Source: Pseudomonas paracarnis (GTDB taxonomy: Bacteria; Pseudomonadota; Gammaproteobacteria; Pseudomonadales; Pseudomonadaceae). From it: DNA of 64,000 nucleotides. Each line of letters opens with the position of its first letter. The stretch's first letter is position 1. The notes below the pieces were generated by a model. The model saw only the letters and a list, made by a program, of their open reading frames with translations. It was not told where the DNA came from and ran no database searches. A program made the translations under genes and the position numbers. The stretch covers positions 186,001 through 250,000 of the forward strand of contig NZ_CAJFCN010000001.1 in NCBI RefSeq assembly GCF_904063055.1, written 5' to 3'. Shown here one piece after another: positions 1 through 9,740 of the stretch.

Positions 1-852
<852 letters not shown>

Positions 853-1884
853 ATGAAGGTATTGAAATCCACCCTGGCCATCGTCTCTGCGGCGGCTGTA
901 CTGGGTGTCAGTGGTTTTGCCCACGCGGGCGCCACCCTGGACGCCGTGCAGAAGAAAGGCTTTGTGCAGTGCGGTGTGAGTGACGGCCTGCCGGGTTTCT
1001 CGGTGCCGGATGCCAGCGGCAAGATCCTCGGGATCGACGCTGACTATTGCCGCGCGGTGGCGGCTGCCGTATTTGGCGATGCCACCAAGGTCAAGTTCAG
1101 CCAGTTGAACGCCAAGGAGCGTTTCACCGCGCTTCAATCCGGCGAAGTCGACATCCTGTCGCGCAACACCACCATGACCAGCTCGCGTGACGCGGGCATG
1201 GGCCTGAAATTCCCGGGCTTCATTACCTACTACGACGGCATCGGCTTTCTGGTGAACAACAAGCTGGGCGTGAAAAGTGCCAAGGAACTGGATGGTGCAA
1301 CCATCTGCATCCAGGCCGGTACCACCACCGAGCTGAACGTTTCCGACTATTTCCGCGCCAACAACCTCAAATACACCCCGATCACCTTCGACACCTCCGA
1401 TGAAAGCGCCAAGTCGCTGGAATCCGGGCGTTGCGACGTACTGACTTCCGACAAGTCCCAGCTGTTCGCCCAGCGCAGCAAGCTGGCCTCGCCGAAAGAC
1501 TACGTGGTGCTGCCGGAAACCATTTCCAAGGAGCCCCTGGGCCCGGTCGTGCGTAACGGCGATGACGAGTGGCTGGCCATCGTGCGCTGGGTGGGCTACG
1601 CCATGCTCAACGCGGAAGAGGCCGGTGTGACCTCCAAGAACGTCGAGGCTGAAGCCAAGGCCACCAAGAACCCGGACGTTGCGCGTCTGCTCGGTGCCGA
1701 CGGCGAATACGGCAAAGATCTGAAAGTGAAGAAGGACTGGGTGGTACAGATCGTCAAGCAAGTGGGTAACTACGGCGAGATGTTCGAGCGCAACCTGGGC
1801 AAGAGCACGCCGCTGGAAATCGACCGTGGCCTGAACGCCCTGTGGAACAACGGCGGCATTCAATACGCACCCCCTGTGCGCTGA
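853..1884 (+). CDS. aapJ: General L-amino acid ABC transporter, periplasmic binding protein
   Basis: 343 residues from the ATG at 853. This start is chosen over in-frame upstream codons because TTGGAGG sits about 8 bases before it and a classical signal peptide follows, with cleavage expected after GFAHA near residue 24. The mature protein begins with a type-3 solute-binding fold (LDAVQKKGFVQCGVSDGLPG). Its length and continuation match AapJ/BztA, which bind a broad range of L-amino acids in the periplasm and deliver them to AapQM. It is first in the operon aapJ-aapQ-aapM-aapP, with 72 bases to aapQ. Promoter and control are not recognisable from sequence. Confidence 0.95.
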   Translation: MKVLKSTLAIVSAAAVLGVSGFAHAGATLDAVQKKGFVQCGVSDGLPGFSVPDASGKILGIDADYCRAVAAAVFGDATKVKFSQLNAKERFTALQSGEVDILSRNTTMTSSRDAGMGLKFPGFITYYDGIGFLVNNKLGVKSAKELDGATICIQAGTTTELNVSDYFRANNLKYTPITFDTSDESAKSLESGRCDVLTSDKSQLFAQRSKLASPKDYVVLPETISKEPLGPVVRNGDDEWLAIVRWVGYAMLNAEEAGVTSKNVEAEAKATKNPDVARLLGADGEYGKDLKVKKDWVVQIVKQVGNYGEMFERNLGKSTPLEIDRGLNALWNNGGIQYAPPVR

Positions 1885-1956
1885 TCGCTGATGGTTCTGT
1901 CACCCGGTAGGCCAACTGCCGGGTGATGTTCTGTTCCATTATTTTCGGGGCACTTC

Positions 1957-3138
1957 ATGCAAAATAAAATCGGCGCACCCAAGCAGAAGCTCAGCTTCAG
2001 CGACCCCAAAGTGCGTGCGTGGCTGTTCCAGATCATCACGATCATGGCGGTGGTCTCGCTGGGCTGGTACCTGTTCCATAACACCCAGACCAACCTGCAA
2101 CACCGGGGCATCACCTCGGGTTTCGACTTTCTTGAGCGCAGTGCCGGCTTCGGCATCGCGCAGCACTTGATCGACTACACCGAATCGGACAGCTATGCCC
2201 GGGTGTTTGTCATCGGCCTGCTCAACACTTTGCTGGTGACCGTCATCGGTGTGGTGCTGGCAACCCTGCTCGGCTTCATCATCGGCGTGGCGCGCTTGTC
2301 GCCTAACTGGATGATCAACAAGCTGGCGACGGTGTACGTGGAGGTGTTCCGCAATATTCCGCCGCTGTTGCAGATCCTGTTCTGGTACTTCGCGGTGTTC
2401 CTGACCATGCCAGGGCCGCGCAACAGCCATAACTTCGGTGACACCTTCTTTGTCAGCAGCCGTGGCCTGAACATGCCGGCAGCGCTGGCCTCTGACGGGT
2501 TCTGGCCGTTTGTCGCCAGCCTGGTGGTCGCCATCGTTGCCATCGTGCTGATGACCCGCTGGGCCAACAAGCGCTTTGAGGCGACGGGGGTTCCCTTCCA
2601 TAAATTCTGGGCGGGCCTGGCGCTGCTGGTGGTAATCCCGACGCTGTGCGTGTTGATCTTCGGCACGCCGCTGCATTGGGAAATGCCCAAGCTTGCGGGC
2701 TTCAACTTCGTCGGTGGCTGGGTGCTGATCCCAGAGTTGTTGGCGTTGACCCTGGCGTTGACTGTGTACACGGCGGCGTTTATTGCGGAGATCGTGCGCT
2801 CGGGCATCAAGTCCGTCAGCCATGGCCAGACCGAAGCGGCACGTTCACTAGGCCTGCGCCCGGGGCCGACGCTGCGCAAGGTCATCATCCCGCAAGCGCT
2901 GCGCGTGATCATTCCGCCGCTGACCAGCCAATACCTGAACCTGGCGAAAAACTCGTCGTTGGCCGCCGGTATCGGTTATCCGGAAATGGTTTCGCTGTTT
3001 GCCGGCACGGTGCTCAACCAGACCGGCCAGGCCATTGAAGTCATTGCCATCACCATGAGCGTGTACCTGGCGATCAGCATCAGCATCTCCCTGCTGATGA
3101 ACTGGTACAACAAGCGCATTGCGCTGATCGAGCGGTGA
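1957..3138 (+). CDS. aapQ: General L-amino acid ABC transporter permease
   Basis: 393 residues, much longer than a HisQ-type permease (about 240), because AapQ/BztB proteins carry extra membrane segments in the first half. Hydrophobic helices are visible throughout. The EAA loop that contacts the ATPase is in the C-terminal third (EAARSLGLRPGPTLRKVIIP). It forms the inner-membrane channel with AapM. The stop is 10 bases before the aapM start, so translation is probably coupled. Confidence 0.95.
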   Translation: MQNKIGAPKQKLSFSDPKVRAWLFQIITIMAVVSLGWYLFHNTQTNLQHRGITSGFDFLERSAGFGIAQHLIDYTESDSYARVFVIGLLNTLLVTVIGVVLATLLGFIIGVARLSPNWMINKLATVYVEVFRNIPPLLQILFWYFAVFLTMPGPRNSHNFGDTFFVSSRGLNMPAALASDGFWPFVASLVVAIVAIVLMTRWANKRFEATGVPFHKFWAGLALLVVIPTLCVLIFGTPLHWEMPKLAGFNFVGGWVLIPELLALTLALTVYTAAFIAEIVRSGIKSVSHGQTEAARSLGLRPGPTLRKVIIPQALRVIIPPLTSQYLNLAKNSSLAAGIGYPEMVSLFAGTVLNQTGQAIEVIAITMSVYLAISISISLLMNWYNKRIALIER

Positions 3139-3148
3139 GGACACACCC

Positions 3149-4246
3149 ATGACTACGCATACGTTCAAACCTGACATGCCACCGCCGAGCAAAGTCTTCG
3201 GGCCGGTGGCCTGGATGCGCGCCAACTTGTTCTCGAGCTGGCTCAATACACTGCTGACCTTGCTGGCGATCTACCTGGTGTACCTGGTGGTGCCACCGAT
3301 CCTGCACTGGGCCATCCTCGATGCCAACTGGGTGGGCACCACCCGCGCCGACTGCACCAAGGAGGGCGCCTGCTGGGTGTTTATCCAACAGCGCTTCGGG
3401 CAGTTCATGTATGGCTACTACCCCGTCGACCTGCGCTGGCGCGTGGACATGACGGTGTGGCTGGCCATCGTGGGCGTGGCGCCGTTGTTCATCTCGCGTT
3501 TCCCTCGCAAGGCGATCTACGGCCTGGGCTTTCTGGTGTTGTACCCGATCATCGCCTACTGCTTGCTGCACGGCGGCGTGTTCGGCCTGAGTAATGTGGC
3601 GACCAGCCAATGGGGCGGCCTGATGCTGACCCTGGTGATCGCCACCGTGGGCATTGCCGGCGCCTTGCCGCTGGGCATTGTGCTGGCGCTGGGACGGCGT
3701 TCGAACATGCCCGCCATTCGGGTGGTCTGCGTGACCTTCATCGAGTTCTGGCGCGGCGTGCCGTTGATCACCGTGCTGTTCATGTCGTCGGTGATGCTGC
3801 CGCTGTTCCTGCCTGAAGGCATGAACTTCGACAAGCTGCTGCGGGCGCTGATCGGTGTGATCCTGTTCCAGTCGGCCTATGTGGCCGAAGTGGTGCGCGG
3901 TGGTTTGCAGGCGATTCCCAAGGGCCAATACGAAGCCGCTGCGGCGATGGGACTGGGCTACTGGCGCAGCATGGGCCTGGTGATCTTGCCGCAGGCCTTG
4001 AAGATGGTGATCCCAGGGATCGTCAACACCTTCATCGCCCTGTTCAAGGACACCAGCCTCGTGATCATCATCGGCCTGTTCGACCTGCTCAACAGCGTCA
4101 AGCAAGCCGCCGCCGACCCCAAATGGCTGGGCATGGCCACTGAAGGCTACGTGTTCGCCGCCCTGGTGTTCTGGATTTTCTGTTTTGGTATGTCGCGCTA
4201 TTCCATGCATCTGGAACGCAAGCTCGACACAGGCCACAAGCGTTAG
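3149..4246 (+). CDS. aapM: General L-amino acid ABC transporter permease
   Basis: 365 residues, paralogous to AapQ in its C-terminal half. It has the EAA-loop motif [20 protein letters not shown] followed by further transmembrane helices. It also has a long N-terminal membrane extension, as in AapM/BztC. It pairs with AapQ in the inner membrane. GGACACACCC precedes the ATG, and the downstream ATPase gene starts 11 bases after the stop, which supports a single transcript. Confidence 0.95.
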   Translation: MTTHTFKPDMPPPSKVFGPVAWMRANLFSSWLNTLLTLLAIYLVYLVVPPILHWAILDANWVGTTRADCTKEGACWVFIQQRFGQFMYGYYPVDLRWRVDMTVWLAIVGVAPLFISRFPRKAIYGLGFLVLYPIIAYCLLHGGVFGLSNVATSQWGGLMLTLVIATVGIAGALPLGIVLALGRRSNMPAIRVVCVTFIEFWRGVPLITVLFMSSVMLPLFLPEGMNFDKLLRALIGVILFQSAYVAEVVRGGLQAIPKGQYEAAAAMGLGYWRSMGLVILPQALKMVIPGIVNTFIALFKDTSLVIIIGLFDLLNSVKQAAADPKWLGMATEGYVFAALVFWIFCFGMSRYSMHLERKLDTGHKR

Positions 4247-4257
4247 GAGTTCTTTTT

Positions 4258-5022
4258 ATGAGCGAAGCAATCAAACAGCCTGTGAGCCCTGAAGGCATTA
4301 TCCAGATGCAGGGCGTCAACAAATGGTACGGCCAGTTCCATGTGTTGAAAGACATCAACCTCAACGTCAAGCAGGGCGAGCGTATTGTGCTGTGCGGCCC
4401 TTCGGGGTCGGGCAAGTCCACCACCATCCGCTGCCTCAACCGCCTGGAAGAGCACCAGCAGGGCCGCATTGTGGTCGATGGCGTGGAGCTGACCAACGAC
4501 CTCAAGCAGATCGAAGCGATCCGCCGTGAAGTCGGCATGGTGTTCCAGCACTTCAACCTGTTCCCGCATTTGACCATCCTGCAAAACTGCACGCTGGCGC
4601 CGATGTGGGTGCGCAAGATGCCCAAGCGCAAGGCCGAGGAAATCGCCATGCACTACCTGGAGCGTGTGCGCATTCCGGAGCAGGCCCACAAGTTTCCCGG
4701 GCAGCTTTCGGGTGGCCAGCAACAGCGCGTGGCGATTGCCCGCGCGCTGTGCATGAAGCCCAAAATCATGTTGTTCGATGAGCCGACGTCGGCGCTGGAT
4801 CCTGAGATGGTGAAAGAGGTGCTGGACACCATGATCGGCCTGGCTGAAGACGGCATGACCATGTTGTGCGTGACCCACGAAATGGGCTTTGCCCGCACCG
4901 TGGCCAACCGCGTGATCTTCATGGACAAGGGCGAGATCGTGGAACAGGCGGCACCGAATGACTTCTTTGATAACCCGCAGAATGAGCGGACCCGGTTGTT
5001 CTTGAGCCAGATACTGCATTGA
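4258..5022 (+). CDS. aapP: General L-amino acid ABC transporter ATPase
   Basis: 254 residues, the usual length for a polar amino acid uptake ATPase. Visible motifs are Walker [10 protein letters not shown] (residues 47-55), the Q-loop MVFQHFNLF, the ABC signature LSGGQQQR, Walker [15 protein letters not shown] and the switch histidine in VTHEMGF. It energises AapQM from the cytoplasmic face. The gene is preceded by TAGGAGT and is the last of the operon; a strong hairpin terminator follows 16 bases after the stop. Confidence 0.96.
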   Translation: MSEAIKQPVSPEGIIQMQGVNKWYGQFHVLKDINLNVKQGERIVLCGPSGSGKSTTIRCLNRLEEHQQGRIVVDGVELTNDLKQIEAIRREVGMVFQHFNLFPHLTILQNCTLAPMWVRKMPKRKAEEIAMHYLERVRIPEQAHKFPGQLSGGQQQRVAIARALCMKPKIMLFDEPTSALDPEMVKEVLDTMIGLAEDGMTMLCVTHEMGFARTVANRVIFMDKGEIVEQAAPNDFFDNPQNERTRLFLSQILH

Positions 5023-5038
5023 TGGAGTGTTAAAAATA

Positions 5039-5068
5039 AACCCGGCCTAGTGCCGGGTTTGTTTTTTG
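5039..5068. terminator. Bidirectional rho-independent terminator, aapP / mqsA
   Basis: The arms AACCCGGC and GCCGGGTT flank a CTAGT loop. T-rich tracts occur on both sides (GTTTTTT on plus, TATTTTTAA on minus), so it can end both the aap transcript and the converging mqsRA transcript. Confidence 0.85.
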
Positions 5069-5075
5069 CCCTCAG

Positions 5076-5558
5076 TCAGGGCGTCGTCGCGATCTCGTGT
5101 TCTTTGTGGGTTGTATGCGTGGTGTTACGCATATCAGCACCCTCACTCAAGGTTTTTGCATCAACGAGCAGATGCGGGTGGCGATCAAGCAAGCGCATAA
5201 GCACGACGAGGGATTTTGGCGCCAGCAGCTCACCGCGTTCGTAACGTGAAAGTGCGTTATGTCCGCCGCCGGAAAGCAGTTGCACAGTGTCCTTTTGTGA
5301 AAGATGCAATTTGCGACGAATGCGCTTTATCTCGTTACCGATCATTCGTCTGAAGCTGTAGACCATCTCATCACAGTGATCTGAATAGCGGTCCGCGTCT
5401 TCAGGGTCAAAGATCACCTCACCACAACTTTGGCACTCCCAGCCTGAAAGGTTGTCGATTCGGCGGTGCAAGCCTTTGACTTCCGATGTTTCGCTGCGAC
5501 CCGAAAAATGCCGCATTCCGTCATGCTGGCCGCAGCTGAAGCACTGTTCTGTCTTCAT
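5076..5558 (-). CDS. mqsA: MqsA-type antitoxin (zinc ribbon plus XRE-type HTH)
   Basis: 160 residues. The N-terminal half has two CxxC pairs (CFSC at 6-9 and CQSC near 39-42), the zinc site of MqsA. The C-terminal half is an HTH domain with LSQKDTVQLLSGGGHNALSRYERG, where E. coli MqsA has GGGVNAFSRYEKG; these Asn and Arg residues contact operator DNA in that family. About 20 extra residues follow the domain. The start overlaps the mqsR stop by four bases. It should neutralise MqsR and repress the pair. Confidence 0.93.
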   Translation of the reverse strand: MKTEQCFSCGQHDGMRHFSGRSETSEVKGLHRRIDNLSGWECQSCGEVIFDPEDADRYSDHCDEMVYSFRRMIGNEIKRIRRKLHLSQKDTVQLLSGGGHNALSRYERGELLAPKSLVVLMRLLDRHPHLLVDAKTLSEGADMRNTTHTTHKEHEIATTP

Positions 5559-5866
5559 AGGTTACTCTCCTTGAAGGAGATCACCGGAGGTTTACCGTCC
5601 GTGCGGTACGTCACCTTGATGTAGATCTCCAGGCCATGTGAGTGAATGTGATAAACGTCTTGCCAGACGCAATGGTCGCCATAACTTGTCATGGATTTAA
5701 ACAGCATCTTGCCCGTTAGCTTGTAAACAACCTCCTGCATTTGCGTGATGCTCAGATCGAGCTTTTCCCCGCAGTTGCGTGCTGTTTTGGTAAAAGCTTG
5801 TTTTCCAAGCCGCCTGACATCCGCCTTGATCAGGGCCAAATCGTAATGAGGTGTGTACTTTTCCAT
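5555..5866 (-). CDS. mqsR: MqsR-type mRNA interferase toxin
   Basis: 103 residues against 98 in E. coli MqsR. The signature FKSMTSYGDHCVWQDVY near residues 56-72 matches E. coli YKSMTTYSDHTIWQDVY. The functional residues described there (Lys56, Gln68, Tyr81, Lys96) all have counterparts, namely K in FKSMT, Q in WQDV, Y in IYIKV and K in SFKES. The toxin is therefore probably intact; the E. coli enzyme cuts at GCU sites. Toxin-first order, overlap with mqsA and the palindrome upstream are as in the known locus. Confidence 0.93.
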   Translation of the reverse strand: MEKYTPHYDLALIKADVRRLGKQAFTKTARNCGEKLDLSITQMQEVVYKLTGKMLFKSMTSYGDHCVWQDVYHIHSHGLEIYIKVTYRTDGKPPVISFKESNL

Positions 5867-5884
5867 AAGACACCTGAGTCCAAT

Positions 5885-5905
5885 AATTACCCTCTAAGGG
5901 TAATT
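5885..5905. promoter_or_regulatory. Perfect 9-bp inverted repeat, probable MqsA operator
   Basis: AATTACCCT-CTA-AGGGTAATT lies 18 bases before the mqsR start. E. coli MqsA binds palindromes with AACCT/AGGTT arms, so this looks like the autoregulatory site; assignment is inferred from position and symmetry. Confidence 0.7.
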
Positions 5906-6025
5906 TTACCAATCGAAAATACTGCTCCTTTTCCTGCCTAAGAACCCTAGTGCGTTGCCTTTGTAGGCAACTCCGAATAGCCTGTAGGAAAATTCATCCT
6001 ATGATTGGACGAAAGCGCTAAACCC

Positions 6026-6685
6026 ATGACAGACATCGCCCCGCTGATCAAACGCTCCCTGGTCGACCAGGCCCTGGAGCAACTGCGCCTGCGCATCTCC
6101 CAAGGCGTATGGGCCATCGGCGAGCGCCTGCCCACCGAGCCCGAGTTGTCCGCCGAGCTGGGGATCAGCCGTAACACCGTGCGCGAGGCCATGCGGGTAT
6201 TGGCCTTCTCTGGCTTGATCGACATTCGCCAGGGCGATGGTAGTTACCTGCGCTCGATGACCGACCCGCTGGGCACAATGCGGGCGCTGTCTCATTGCAC
6301 GCTGGAGCAGGCGCAGGAGACGCGTCAGATTCTGGAAGTGGAGGCCATCGGCCTGGCTGCGTTGCGTCGTACCGAAGCGGACCTTACGGCGTTGCGCAAG
6401 GCGCTCGACCTCAGCGCCGAGCGTTATCACGGTGACCTGGAGGCCTATATCAGTGCCGACCTGATCTTCCACCAGCACTTGGTGGATGCGGCGCACAACC
6501 CAGCCTTGAGCGAGCTGTACCACTACTTCTCCGCCATTGTCGGCGCGCAGCTGCGCCAGACCCTGAACCGCTCACCGCGACGCCAGGCGGTGTTCGACCT
6601 GCATGGAGCGCTACTCGATGCGGTGGAACAACAAGACCCGGACCGCGCCAAATCCCTCTGCCGGCAGTTGATCAATGAACCCTGA
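6026..6685 (+). CDS. GntR-family transcriptional regulator, FCD (FadR) subfamily
   Basis: 219 residues from the ATG at 6026; an in-frame TTG at 6005 would add seven residues. A winged HTH occupies about residues 10-75, with ELGISRNTVREAMRVL as its recognition part. The all-helical FCD effector domain follows, where the family places a metal/carboxylate pocket. The gene overlaps the next one by 11 bases, so it probably controls or senses the substrate of that transporter. The ligand cannot be told from sequence. Confidence 0.9.
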   Translation: MTDIAPLIKRSLVDQALEQLRLRISQGVWAIGERLPTEPELSAELGISRNTVREAMRVLAFSGLIDIRQGDGSYLRSMTDPLGTMRALSHCTLEQAQETRQILEVEAIGLAALRRTEADLTALRKALDLSAERYHGDLEAYISADLIFHQHLVDAAHNPALSELYHYFSAIVGAQLRQTLNRSPRRQAVFDLHGALLDAVEQQDPDRAKSLCRQLINEP

Positions 6686-7940
6686 AGCCCCACGCAAGAC
6701 CGAACTCGAAGAACTGTTGATCGACGCCGAAGCTGACGACGACAGCGTGCAGCAGGCGCAGCCGAGCGTGGTTCGGCCATGGCTGCTGTTGCTGGGCCTG
6801 GTGTTGGTGGCCTTGAACCTGCGCCCGGCCTTGTCGAGCCTGTCGCCGTTGCTGGCAGAGGTTTCGAGCAGTTTAGGCCTGTCCGCCGCCAAGGCCGGTT
6901 TACTAACCACCTTGCCGGTGCTGTGCCTGGGCCTGTTTGCACCTACCGCGCCGATGCTGGCCCGGCGTTTCGGCGCCGAGCGCGTGGTGCTCGGCATCCT
7001 GCTGACCCTGGCCGCGGGGATCATCCTGCGCAGTTCGTTCGGTGAGGTGGGGTTGTTCCTCGGTAGCCTGGTTGCAGGTGCCAGCATTGGCATCATCGGC
7101 GTGTTGCTGCCGGGTATCGTCAAGCGCGATTTCGCCAGCCAGGCCGGCGCCATGACCGGTGTCTACACCATGGCGTTGTGCTTGGGCGCCGCCATGGCGG
7201 CCGGTGCCTCGGTGCCACTGAGCCACGCCTTTGGCGACAGTTGGAAGATCGGCCTGGGCTTCTGGATCCTGCCGGCCCTGGTGGCGGCCCTGGTCTGGTT
7301 GCCCCAGGTTGGGCAGAAGCACGGAGCCCATCGTGTGGCCTATCGTGTGAAGGGTTTATTGCGCGATCCGCTGGCCTGGCAGGTCACCCTGTACATGGGC
7401 CTGCAGTCGTCACTGGCCTACATCGTGTTCGGCTGGTTGCCGTCGATCCTGATTGGCCGCGGCCTGAGCGCGACCGAAGCCGGGTTGGCGCTGTCGGGCT
7501 CGATTATCGTGCAACTGCTCAGCTCCCTGGCCGCGCCGTGGCTGGCGACGCGGGGCAAGGACCAGCGCCTGGCGATCGTGGTGGTGATGCTGTTGACGCT
7601 CGGCGGCTTGTTCGGGTGCCTGTACGCGCCGCTGGATGGCCTGTGGGGTTGGGCGATTGTGCTGGGCCTGGGGCAGGGCGGGACGTTCAGCCTGGCGCTG
7701 ACCCTGATCGTGTTGCGTTCACGCGATTCCCATGTGGCGGCCAACCTGTCGAGCATGGCCCAAGGCATTGGCTACACCCTGGCCTCCCTCGGCCCTTTCG
7801 CGGTCGGCCTGGTACATGACTGGACCGGCGGCTGGACGGCTATCGGCTGGATCTTCGCCGTGATCGGCCTGGGCGCTATCGTCGCGGGCCTCGGCGCCGG
7901 CCGTGCGCGCTATGTGCAAGTCACCAGCGAGAAAGTCTAG
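6675..7940 (+). CDS. MFS transporter, CynX/NimT family
   Basis: 421 residues with about 12 hydrophobic helices after a 35-residue acidic cytoplasmic N-terminus. ALNLRPALSSLSPLL at the first helix and APMLARRFG in the loop after helix 2 are typical of the CynX/NimT (cyanate/nitroimidazole-type) MFS branch, whose substrates are mostly unproven. Its start lies inside the GntR gene, indicating translational coupling. Its stop overlaps by four bases the stop of the converging fimbrial subunit gene. Confidence 0.88.
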   Translation: MNPEAPRKTELEELLIDAEADDDSVQQAQPSVVRPWLLLLGLVLVALNLRPALSSLSPLLAEVSSSLGLSAAKAGLLTTLPVLCLGLFAPTAPMLARRFGAERVVLGILLTLAAGIILRSSFGEVGLFLGSLVAGASIGIIGVLLPGIVKRDFASQAGAMTGVYTMALCLGAAMAAGASVPLSHAFGDSWKIGLGFWILPALVAALVWLPQVGQKHGAHRVAYRVKGLLRDPLAWQVTLYMGLQSSLAYIVFGWLPSILIGRGLSATEAGLALSGSIIVQLLSSLAAPWLATRGKDQRLAIVVVMLLTLGGLFGCLYAPLDGLWGWAIVLGLGQGGTFSLALTLIVLRSRDSHVAANLSSMAQGIGYTLASLGPFAVGLVHDWTGGWTAIGWIFAVIGLGAIVAGLGAGRARYVQVTSEKV

Positions 7941-8578
7941 AGATACACCACTTCCAGCGTGGCCGAGCCATCGAGCGGTGTTTCTACGCTCAAGTCCAGA
8001 TTCTTGCGCGCATTGATCACGGTCTGCACCGTCACCATGCCTCCCAGGATACCGATCGCCGTGGGCCCGCTGACGCTGCCCTCGACGTCCGTGAAGCCCA
8101 GGTAGCTCCTGGAGCCGATGTCGATGGGGTTGAGGTTGGAGGTTCGCCACGCCAGGCCACCGGTGGTGGATTCAGTGCCGTAGATCTGTGCGGTGTTGCT
8201 GGCCTGCGTCTGCCGAGGGTCGAAGGTCATGGAGTAGACGCCCAGGCGGTTACCGCTGTTATCGAACCCCAACCCGTAGTAAATCTCGCTGTTGACCATG
8301 GCCGAGCCGTCGCGGTTGTCAGCCATGCGCAAGGCATAGCGCACGGGGCCGTTGCAGGCAATGCCGATGTGCAGGCTCTTGACAGGCAGGCGCGTGGCGG
8401 TCTCCAGGTTCAGATCTTGTTGGGCAATCTTGCCGTAGTCGATCAGGCCGCCGCTGGAGAGTTGTGGCAAGCAGGCGGCGGGAATGATCAGGCCCTGGAC
8501 GCTCAGGTCAACCGTGGAGGCCGCCAGTGCCTGGGCGCTGCCGCATAAAAGCAGGCTGCAAAGAAGGTGTCTTTTCAT
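7937..8578 (-). CDS. DUF1120 fimbrial subunit, last gene of the operon
   Basis: 213 residues. The signal peptide ends at about residue 20 (QALA). The mature start STVDLSVQGLI has alternating hydrophobic residues like a donor-strand extension. Cys36 and Cys75 are 39 apart and probably form the pilin disulfide. The C-terminus DGSATLEVVYL, with penultimate Tyr, resembles the usher/chaperone-recognised beta-strand of chaperone-usher pilins. GGAG precedes the ATG. It lies 11 bases after the tip-like gene. Assignment as a pilin is inferred from the neighbouring chaperone and usher. Confidence 0.85.
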   Translation of the reverse strand: MKRHLLCSLLLCGSAQALAASTVDLSVQGLIIPAACLPQLSSGGLIDYGKIAQQDLNLETATRLPVKSLHIGIACNGPVRYALRMADNRDGSAMVNSEIYYGLGFDNSGNRLGVYSMTFDPRQTQASNTAQIYGTESTTGGLAWRTSNLNPIDIGSRSYLGFTDVEGSVSGPTAIGILGGMVTVQTVINARKNLDLSVETPLDGSATLEVVYL

Positions 8579-8589
8579 GATGCGAACTC

Positions 8590-9729
8590 CTACAAGTAGA
8601 CAATTTCGAGAGTGCCGGACCCATTGATGCGCACGACATCACGCAGATCCAGGCTTTGCATGGGCGCCAGATACGTCTTGATGCGCATCGTGCCGGTCAG
8701 TGTCTGCATGGACACCGGCCCGGTGGTGACACCTGTCTTGTCGGTAAAACCCAGCAGGCTGTTGGCCGCCATGGGGATCTGCCGGGCGGTGGAACTGCTC
8801 CACGCCACGCCATTGCTGGTGGAGTCGGTGCGGTACAAGGTGGGAAAGCTATCGGCGCTGAATTCCCCCGGGTCGATGGTCAAATAAAAACGCCCGATTT
8901 TGTTACGGCTGGCGTCCAAGTCCAGTCCATAGGCCGTTTCATCAGTGCCGCCGGTGGCCGAACCGTCGCGGTTGTCTTTCATGCGCAGGCCAAAGCGGAT
9001 CGGCGCGTCGCAGCTCACGTTCAGGCGCAGCGTACGAGTGGGCAGGGGTGTTTCGTTGGTGGCGCTGAGGTCCTTGGCGTACAACGTGCCATAGTCGACC
9101 ACGCCGTGGTCCGACAGTGTCGGCAGGCAAGCAACGGGCGCAAAGTGCGCGCGCAGCGTCAGTTCCCGGTAGCGGCCGTGGCTTGCGCCGTACAGCATTC
9201 CAGAGACTTCCCAGGTAGTTGCGTCTCTGGCTTGTATTGCCGCCACACCGGCCCAGGCGCGTAGCGTCAGTTGCAACGAAAGGGTTTTGCCCATGAGCAC
9301 GGCACCTTGTTCAATTGGTGCGATGCCGTGCCCGGGGCGCCACTCCAGTACCGTTGCACTCATCACGGGGGGCTGGCCGGCAGCGGTCAGCAAGCCCAAT
9401 TCAACGGCGCGACCGTCGAGCACGGCATTGCCGACCTCGATGGCATAGCTGCCGTGTTCGGTAAATTGCAGGCGCTGCGGGGTGGCAGCCAGCGCACGAT
9501 AGAAGAGGCTGAGGTCTTCGGCCTGGGGGCAGTTGACGTTCACGCTCAGGCGGCGCTCACCGAGCAAGCGTTCCGGCGCGCCGTCGTGTTGCGCAAGACG
9601 GTTCATCAGACCGAAATCAACCTGAGCTTCGCTGACGTTCAGTTGGCATTCTTCCAAGGCTTGGGCCGTGCCGGCGATGCCGAGCAGTAGCCACATACAG
9701 AGTGAGCGCATACAGGTTGCAAGGGGCAT
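8590..9729 (-). CDS. Two-domain DUF1120 protein, putative fimbrial tip adhesin
   Basis: 379 residues from the ATG at 9729, chosen because GAGG lies just upstream and a signal peptide follows (cleavage near AQA, residue 24). Two pilin-like units are visible. The first has Cys28 and Cys67 around QVDFGLMNR; the second, from about residue 188, has Cys201 and Cys240 with the DUF1120 pattern GVVDYGTL and ends TLEIVYL. Each Cys pair is 39 apart. A two-domain subunit beside the usher is the usual layout of tip adhesins, although here the C-terminal domain is the one most like the other subunits. No binding specificity can be inferred. It starts 11 bases after the usher stop. Confidence 0.8.
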   Translation of the reverse strand: MPLATCMRSLCMWLLLGIAGTAQALEECQLNVSEAQVDFGLMNRLAQHDGAPERLLGERRLSVNVNCPQAEDLSLFYRALAATPQRLQFTEHGSYAIEVGNAVLDGRAVELGLLTAAGQPPVMSATVLEWRPGHGIAPIEQGAVLMGKTLSLQLTLRAWAGVAAIQARDATTWEVSGMLYGASHGRYRELTLRAHFAPVACLPTLSDHGVVDYGTLYAKDLSATNETPLPTRTLRLNVSCDAPIRFGLRMKDNRDGSATGGTDETAYGLDLDASRNKIGRFYLTIDPGEFSADSFPTLYRTDSTSNGVAWSSSTARQIPMAANSLLGFTDKTGVTTGPVSMQTLTGTMRIKTYLAPMQSLDLRDVVRINGSGTLEIVYL

Positions 9730-9740
9730 GACAGAAATCC

